A stretch of DNA of 64,000 bases. It comes from Phlebiopsis flavidoalba (Eukaryota; Basidiomycota; Agaricomycetes; Polyporales; Phanerochaetaceae). The position numbers and the translations under genes were made by a program. This document shows positions 57,373 to 64,000 of this stretch, one piece after another. The notes below the pieces were generated by a model. It saw only the letters and a program-made list of their open reading frames with translations, was not told where the DNA came from and searched no databases. The stretch spans positions 248,001 through 312,000 of the forward strand of contig JAOCPU010000032.1 of NCBI GenBank assembly GCA_035772785.1, written 5' to 3'. Position 1 is the first letter of the stretch. Each line of letters starts with the position of its first letter.

Positions 57373-60300
57373 TTGTAGGTTATTAGCTGGAGTTAGTCTA
57401 CTTTTACAGTTTGGTTATTACTATCTATTGACGCCAGTGATGTGGTGCGTGCGAGTGCATCAAAACAAAATGCAAGTCGCACGGTATTTTGAACATTCAG
57501 GGCGGATATTCGCGTGCCGCATAAAAATCGGTTCGGGGATTCTTTTCTCACGGTAGATGTTGCAACAATCAGGGCAGCCAGTAGGAATGCACCATCACAC
57601 GACCATCAACGTTTGCATCAACGCTGGTTTCCCTACGGTAGCTGCTTCGGTGAGCGTGGCGGTAAGCCCGGCCTCGCCGACTTGAGTTTTGAATCGTGTT
57701 ATCGCGCGCAGCGTTTCCAGCAACGGACCCTAGCAAGGTTTTGCAAGCCATGACCACCATCCCGACAAAATGTTGGATAGAAAACTGAGAGGGATGGTTA
57801 ATGTTAAAAAGGAATAATCTTGGCGCACGAGATTGAGAATAATTGCCGAGTAAAGACAACTTAAGGTGGGGTAAATACCAAACGTACATGCCCCCAGCAC
57901 GGTGCGGTGCCGCTAATACTCGTGAAGGAGCCGATTCCATGAGATATACTCATCCCATAGCGCATTACACCCATTTCGTATCATTTTAAAACCCCACACA
58001 GGTCAAGTACATTGGTTTTTTGGCTTGTCTACCTCACTCAGAAGCAGGCATTACTCGTTAAGGTAAATGCAGTGATGGCATCATAAATTCAACCCCCATT
58101 TGTTCTCATCGTGCCAAGAGCTTGAAAACAAACGTCTGTTGCTCTGAATATTCGCCGGGTTTTCACATCACTGATTGACGACTATCTTACGACGTTTGTG
58201 TACGAGTTATTGATCTTTCGTCCGTGTACGGATCGCGAGCCTTTATGTATTTTCTGGTTCATGTGGTGAAATGAAACACAGTTTTTACAGATGCATCGAC
58301 ATCTGGAAGTGACCCTCTGGCTATGTTAGAAGCCACGTGCCTAGATAGCGAGACGCGACCGTACATAGCGCACATAGTGATCGGGCCGTATATATACCTG
58401 CTATATAGGAGGCGCATTCTATGTACCGCTATATAGGAGGGGACGCATTCTACATACTCAAAAAAAGGAGAGCACAATCTTTCGTTGTGGTAGCACATGC
58501 TAGCGATTGATTCCCAAGATTCGTGGCTGGCTGATCTTAAAATCTGCATGACTTAAGGTTTTTGTTCGGCTATCCGACGAGGCTCTTGTCCACCCTTTGA
58601 CCCAACTTCCCTCTCAGCGCATGTGCACAGTGCTCCTCAAGTCCCCCACGCTAGAACCTTTTGCTGACGAGGCTACTGGTAAGTATACTCACATTTTAAA
58701 TCAACCTTCTTGGGCTCAGCTTAAGCTTAGTCCGGCTTCATACTTCATGACAGATACTAGTACGGCACCCTGTCCACACTGCTGCCAGGAGTACCGGGAC
58801 AGCTTTGCTTGAGAGGAACTGCTTGTCAGTGGTGAGTACTACCATTTATTCCCTATTATAGATCCCGAAAGAGCTCATGTCTGCCTACAGGGATTAAGTA
58901 GTCGGTCAGCTGTACGTGAAGAACCCGCTGCTGGCAGGTGGCTCTGGATCAGGTTGTCGCAGGCTGGGGATCACGGCCACACTGCGCAGAGGCAACATCT
59001 TAATTACACTACGCTAGTACTAAATGCTTTATACCTGTTATATATATAGAATAAAAATAAACCACCTCTATCCATGCTTTCTATGCGCAACTGTGTGAAC
59101 GTCGTCTCTGACGAGAGCGGGGCATCGACGTGAGTGGCACGGTGCTGCGTAGCCGTAGTTTCACCAATGGGCGCCTATACCCGTCTCATAGTGATCGGAC
59201 GAGCCGCGTAGCCCCTCATAGCTCTACTATGCCCCCTCGTCTATCTGAGCTATCTAGAGAGACGCGCGCCCCATATAGTTAGGGGGGGTGGCTATGGGCA
59301 TTATGGGCCCTATAAAACAGCGAGTATAGATCATTTCTGTGCGTTTCCAGATGGAGAAAACGGATGGATAGACGACCGGGAGACTGCACAGAATAAAATT
59401 CCAGAGAATGAGATATAGGCGTCATTCGAAGTATAATACGCCAGCAGAAACAGCATGCCACGGGAGAACTCGCATCACATCAAACACTCGCAGAAGTGCT
59501 TGGTTATGTGAGGGCCCTGCCACCGGTTCCTGAACAACTGCCCATCGTAAAGGTATATATGACCATCCTTGTGACGGTTTTTTCTAGGATAAATGCTGTC
59601 CCGAATAGGGCATGGAAGTCAGAACTCATCGAAACCTCATTACACAAGATATCACCGTATCGTTGACCTCGGGTATCCCGTGATGTGTCCCGTGACTACG
59701 GCTTGCGCCGCCCAAACCAAATCTCATATTGACCCTACTCCTGATAATGGCTTCCAGACAACCATTACCACGTTCCCTGCACACCCTTCAGTGTTAGGAG
59801 ACGAGAATTCGTGTTAGCCGCGAGTACCTGATAATGATGAGACTAACACTCATTAGACCCTTGCATCCATATCACCGGAGGCTCACGAGCAGAAAGGACC
59901 TAAGTGACCCCCCACCCCCGTCCAGCCGGCAGCACGATGTATCATTTGATAGTTCCCATCCAAGAAGGCCTTCACGCCATTGCGATACCCTTTGAAGACG
60001 AATTGCGTTCTCATGCCTGTTGTCAGTTACGGGAAGCAGAGCTGAGTGGTTAGAGCCAGACACAACCTATTCAGCATAATCCACCCTGTTCCACAAAGCA
60101 AGGATGACTTTGTCCTCATCTCGCACATCCTCGAGTTCATATATTTCTTCTTGCCCCGATCCACGAATAGACCACGCCAATACACCAAACGGCTCCAGAG
60201 AGAGCTCGTTCCAAGAGGTCATATATCCTAGCCCCGCCGGGTCTGCAATTCTTTTATGAGTCGAGAGGAGGCTCCGCTGCGGGACCATAAGGGTCATCTT

Positions 60301-62272
60301 TAGGAGGCGGGAGGAGCTTGCCAGTCTCTCCGCCTGTTTTGTGATACCCGTTCGTGGTGGCAAACCGTGTGGGGTTTTTGCAGGAGGTAAGATGGGTCGA
60401 CTCGATGGGATTCGTACTCGTGCATTGAACGGCAGGTGTGGTGTAGGCTTGTTTCTCGGCCGGGTAAAGAGACGTCTCCTCCTATGTGGCTGCTGTGTCC
60501 TGTGGCGGACGAGCGCAGGGTGGTGTTGGTCCCTAGCTTCTTGATTCGGGAGTCATCAAGCAGCCTCTCCTCGGGGGAGAAAAGGGGGTTCTCGTCTTAT
60601 GGGCGTTTTACGGTGACCTTGGTGACGTCCCTCGTCCGCACCGGCATGAGTAAGCTGAGGTATCCAGCAGAGAACGCCGCTCACCCGATGGCAGGCTTGT
60701 ATCTCTAGTCGGGGGGGGGACTTCATATTCATCGTTCATAAAATTCTTCTTGGTGGTGGATCTGGGCGGGGTGGTAGCTGGGCAAGTAAGAGGTTAAGCG
60801 GTAAGACACTCTTTGCCTGTGCCACTAGCAAAAACATCGCCTGCAAAGGTGGGTACGTCCTCGACCGAATACACAGTGTGCGAGGTGTGTGAGGGATAGA
60901 CTTAGGCCACTGTGCAATCCATTCAACCTTTTCGCCCTGAAGGGTCCCCTCGGGTGAGTCGGGGGAGGAGGGCGTTTTAGATGGGAAGCCGCAGCATCTC
61001 TCTCCGATGACAGGCTCCCCTCCAGAAAAGTGCAAAATTGCAGACGTAATTCGGCACCATCGAGCTTTGACGCACCCTCCAGTGTACATCGTCCATGTCC
61101 ATAGTTGCGTGTCTGAGAGAGCGGACTGTAAGGTATCTAGAGGTAAATTGAAGTATTCCGTGAGGCCTGTACCGGTAAGATTATATTGGAATAGGTTTCT
61201 TCGGACTCCCTCGAGAAATATTCAGACGGGCATTCCGAGCGCCTTATACGAGTTGTGAAGAAAGAACGTCGCAAGTTGCGGCGTAGATATCAGAGGTAGA
61301 TGACCATGTTTATGCATACGCATAGGCACCTAATGTGGTGGAGCATACGGCATGAAACTCGGCCTCGGCCTTGTCATTTTCTCATCTTCAGAATCGCTAG
61401 ATAATGTCAATGACCTCTGTGTCGCGTGCTGTCGATAGCATGACGCTGATGCGGGAGGTGAACGCGCAAGGGAGATTCGAATAGGGCTGACACGCTGAGC
61501 ATCATTGAGGGCAGTTTGCCTCGATTGGGACTTTCTGGCGAAACGTTGAGGCGTCCTTATTCTGGTACAATGGCAGTAGTGTCACTGTTCATCAAGAATT
61601 GGGGTGAGATGCTCTCTGACATGCTTATGTATTTGTTTTTCAAGCTCACCGCGAGTTCATATTCTCATCATCGCGACCCGCCATGCACCGGAACCGTTTC
61701 TCCATTCATGATGTATTAAGCGACCTGCGTAGGGTTCCATTCGCAGAGAGGTGTACCGACATTCGGGGCGTGAACGACCTGCCGAAGATCGAGCGCTCAT
61801 CGCAGACATTCTCGATGAGCCCGAGCGGACACCAACTGTGTCATCTAACTGAAGAGCAGGTGCTCTTATTGAATGAACTGAGGGATAGGCAGACTTAGAA
61901 AACCGTTGCAAACGCAGCGTTGCTCTGGAAGGAGGAGCCACGGCCTGGATCTAAACGGCCCAAAGATTGTCGATTGGAGGAAACCGTGGAATAGACACTA
62001 CCGGCCGCGTATAGGGCTGGGGGTGCGTGAGTACCACGTTCATGTGACGAGGAATTGAACCTTGGTTGTACACCTGGATGTCTGGAGAAAGAACGAGAAG
62101 AAGAGTTTCTAGCGGGACTACTCCCAACGTCCTGTTGACCCCGTCGAGTGGGGTTCAAGTTGGGATTGTGAGCCCATGCCGGAGGGTTCATATTTCTATC
62201 CTCGAAAGTCAGTATTTACTACATCGTCGTTGAGATTCTGCGAATGGGCTCACTCGATTCGATCTCTCCTAG
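57373..62272. other. Long non-coding tract
   Basis: 4.9 kb in which I find no supportable gene. The longest frames (57569-57940 minus, 60067-60363 minus, 60736-61089 minus, 61657-61941 minus, 61895-62191 minus) lack recognisable domains. The last is Ser/Asn/Arg-rich. A short duplication lies at 58400-58454. TATA-like AT stretches occur near 59040. Confidence 0.45.
58400..58454 (+). repeat. Tandem duplication of about 25 nt
   Basis: GCTATATAGGAGGCGCATTC (58400) recurs at 58428 as GCTATATAGGAGG plus GGA plus CGCATTC. Each copy is followed by TATGTA or TACATA. A simple local duplication with a 3-nt difference. Confidence 0.7.
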
Positions 62273-62274
62273 AA

Positions 62275-63146
62275 GGCCCCCTGCATATCCCCCAAGAGGT
62301 CCGAGCGCCCCGTGCCGGCTTGTACCCGGATGATTTTGGTCCCATTTGTACCCGTGGATGGCTGCTCGGCACCCCCCGAAGGGACCAATTTGTAGCAACC
62401 CGCAGACCGCATATATATCCTCAAAAAAATCGCTGGAAAATCAAAATTATATTAGAAAATCGCTGATAAAAATGGTAGAAATATTATTATAATTGCCGGA
62501 GAGGTATTATATACTTGCTGAAGCCTTAGAGATAACCCTCACACGCATATCGAGACATTTATTGAAGCTTTCAGCGAACTTGTCAGTGCTAGTGACTTGG
62601 GAGTACTGCACACACCATGACTGTGGATTTCCTCCGCGCCTTTATGACATCCTTGAAAGATGGGAGAAAGCGTGAGACATACTTGGATCAATGATATGTG
62701 TATGAATGAGAAGTAGCTGTAGTATGCATGTTGCAGTCTAGAGGAGGGAGGCATATGCTACAAATATCCTATGAAAACATGAGATTTACACATTCGACTG
62801 TCGTCACATGCCTGATATGGTCAGCCACGGTTCACACGGAGAACTAGATTTACGCTAATTCTTTCTCAAAATGGGTCGGTTGATGTCAAGAACAGCACCG
62901 GCGGCCGCCCGGGATGCCCGTGGTGCGTCGGTTACACAAGCGCCGAGCTTGCCTACCCCAGGCGGCTTGTACCCGGATCGCGGCAGGACCGCCCGCGTGG
63001 CCGGCCGTTTGTACCGACGCACAAAAAGCGCGGTCCTCAGGCCAAATTCCGGCCTTTGTACCCCCATAATTTTCGGAGGGCGCCCTCCGGGCGGCCGGTT
63101 TGTACCCGCATACCGATATACCCGTATGGGGGATATGCAGGGGGCC
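62275..63146. mobile_element. Non-autonomous inverted-repeat element
   Basis: GGCCCCCTGCATATCCCCC at 62275-62293 is repeated exactly in reverse complement at 63128-63146, with related bases outside (CCTAGA on the left, CTAGG on the right). Inside, TGTACC occurs at least six times in the same orientation (62321, 62347, 62969, 63010, 63057, 63101), within longer matches such as CGGCTTGTACCCGGAT, which is identical at 62316 and 62963. Inverted ends plus subterminal motif arrays resemble a DNA transposon lacking its transposase. The middle is AT-rich and has no coding capacity. The true termini and target duplication are not fixed. Confidence 0.55.
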
Positions 63147-63148
63147 TC

Positions 63149-63568
63149 TCCTAGATCGAGGCCAGAACAACTTGAATTATGAATAGATCCTCGTGATCAC
63201 ACCAAGATACCAACCTTATATGATCGATGACCTGCGTGCTACTCACGACTCCACGTATAAGGGACGAGCGTACAGCCTCAGCAGAAAGGAATAGTTGTAT
63301 TTCTGCAAGTTACTGTGGGCCGCCACAAGTGGCAGAGGTAGGTTAAGAAACAAACGCGATGGCATGATGCCGCGCGCAGAATTAAAAAACGCGGCTCATA
63401 AACGAGGCGCCCATGGCTGGACGCTCTAGACATTCGCCAGATGCCGCTGTTGCTCGACGACGACCATGCCCGGCCAGCAAGATGCGGTAAAGTCAGGGAA
63501 AATAGGTCGGAAAACTCACAGTATTAATGCTGATCCATGCTAATTCTTGTGCGTAGACTATAGCCTTC
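63149..63568. other. Upstream region of the desaturase gene, no gene seen
   Basis: Short frames only. Confidence 0.45.
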
Positions 63569-64000
63569 ATGGAGGCGCAGAGTCGCTTTCCGAGGGACGA
63601 CCCCCACGTCGTACGGTCATCGTATCCCCCAGCAAGGAGGATGATGGGGTTTCGCGCTTCGGCCCTCCTCAGGACCCCTCGGACTTTCTTTGGCTTATGA
63701 CTGAGGAACCGCATAGGAGTAGGAGAATGGCAATCATGAAAGCTCATCCCGAAGTGCGTGAGCCATGCGTGGTAGCTGCGGAGCTTTACTGAACGTGTCT
63801 CAGGTCACGAAACTTATGGGCCACGAGCCGCTCACCAAATGGGTTGTACTCGGCGTGGTACTGACGCAGTTCCTCGCTGCTATTGCTCTGAGGAACACAC
63901 GTCCGTTGTCTCCGTTGTTCATCATTACCGCATACGCGCTCGGTGGAACCCTGAACCATAATCTCTTCCTGGCTATCCATGAAATTACGCACAACCTCGC
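63569..64000 (+). CDS. DES1: Dihydroceramide (sphingolipid) delta-4 desaturase, 5' part
   Basis: ER membrane enzyme that introduces the 4,5 double bond into dihydroceramide. ATG 63569 gives MEAQSRFPRDDPHVVRSS. One base further the frame becomes SKEDDGVSRFGPPQDPSDF and LWLMTEEPHRSRRMAIMKAH. Intron 63754-63803 (50 nt, GT...AG). Exon 2 reads VTKLMGHEPLTKWVVLGVVL, TQFLAAIALRNTRPLSPLF, then ITAYALGGTLNHNLFLAIHE and ITHNL. Two membrane segments and the first histidine box (HEITH) are visible. LTEEPHRSRR and KLMGHEPLTK are family signatures. The window ends just after the first His box, so the later HxxHH boxes are outside. One frame change in exon 1. Confidence 0.88.

Noticed and set aside
60390..60440. 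Possible tRNA T-loop-like sequence (GGGATTCGTACTCGTGC)
   Set aside because: No acceptor stem or anticodon arm can be paired around it.
1..64000. CRISPR arrays, prophage, plasmid or bacterial operons
   Set aside because: Spliced eukaryotic genes throughout, no evenly spaced direct repeats and no bacterial gene families.

Overview
This window is nuclear DNA of a filamentous basidiomycete, most likely a wood-decay agaricomycete close to the Polyporales. Evidence: short introns (about 45-60 nt) with GT...AG ends in nearly every gene; an RNA-silencing RNA-dependent RNA polymerase; large families of BTB and F-box proteins; a GH35 beta-galactosidase; an SREBP-type bHLH factor; secreted Ser/Thr-rich Cys proteins; and a tRNA gene with an intron. 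Nothing bacterial, organellar or viral was recognised.

Layout. 1-4.2 kb: two double-BTB genes and an F-box gene, all on the minus strand. 5.05-9.86 kb: a complete RNAi-type RdRP on the plus strand. 10.3-11.4 kb: the SRP19/Sec65 subunit of the signal recognition particle. 11.9-14.6 kb: an RS-rich unknown protein. 15.4-19.1 kb: a secreted Cys/Ser-rich protein and two small membrane proteins. 19.7-28.3 kb: a gene-poor, repeat-rich tract holding four more BTB copies, a poly-G tract and a degenerate minisatellite. 29.4-30.7 kb: a single-pass mucin-like membrane protein. 31.7-32.9 kb: two MITE-like elements and a tRNA-Val gene. 33.3-42.1 kb: conserved nuclear and chromatin genes (HPM1 histidine methyltransferase, RING finger protein, HIRA histone chaperone, PARP-type zinc finger protein). 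43.7-48.1 kb: GH35 beta-galactosidase. 49.1-57.4 kb: MYND protein, ribosomal protein eS26, a secreted protein and SREBP. 57.4-63.5 kb: non-coding DNA with an inverted-repeat element. 63.57 kb to the end: the first exons of dihydroceramide delta-4 desaturase.

A feature of the whole window is that almost every conserved gene is cut into short frames by 1-2 nt insertions or deletions, often in homopolymers. This includes eS26, which has normal introns and should be essential. The tRNA also carries extra bases. I therefore read most frame breaks as consensus sequence errors (unpolished long reads) rather than mass pseudogenisation. Gene spans below bridge these breaks and exon details are approximate unless a boundary is given. 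Only two BTB copies (24.7 and 22.1 kb) look physically truncated.

The genes do not form one pathway. Local themes are chromatin and nuclear factors at 33-42 kb, and lipid homeostasis (SREBP at 54-57 kb, sphingolipid desaturase at 63.6 kb). No convincing new multi-gene system was found. The best leads are the 12-nt micro-exon carrying the RdRP catalytic motif, the clustered double-BTB family, the inverted-repeat element with TGTACC subterminal repeats, and the RS-rich unknown gene.
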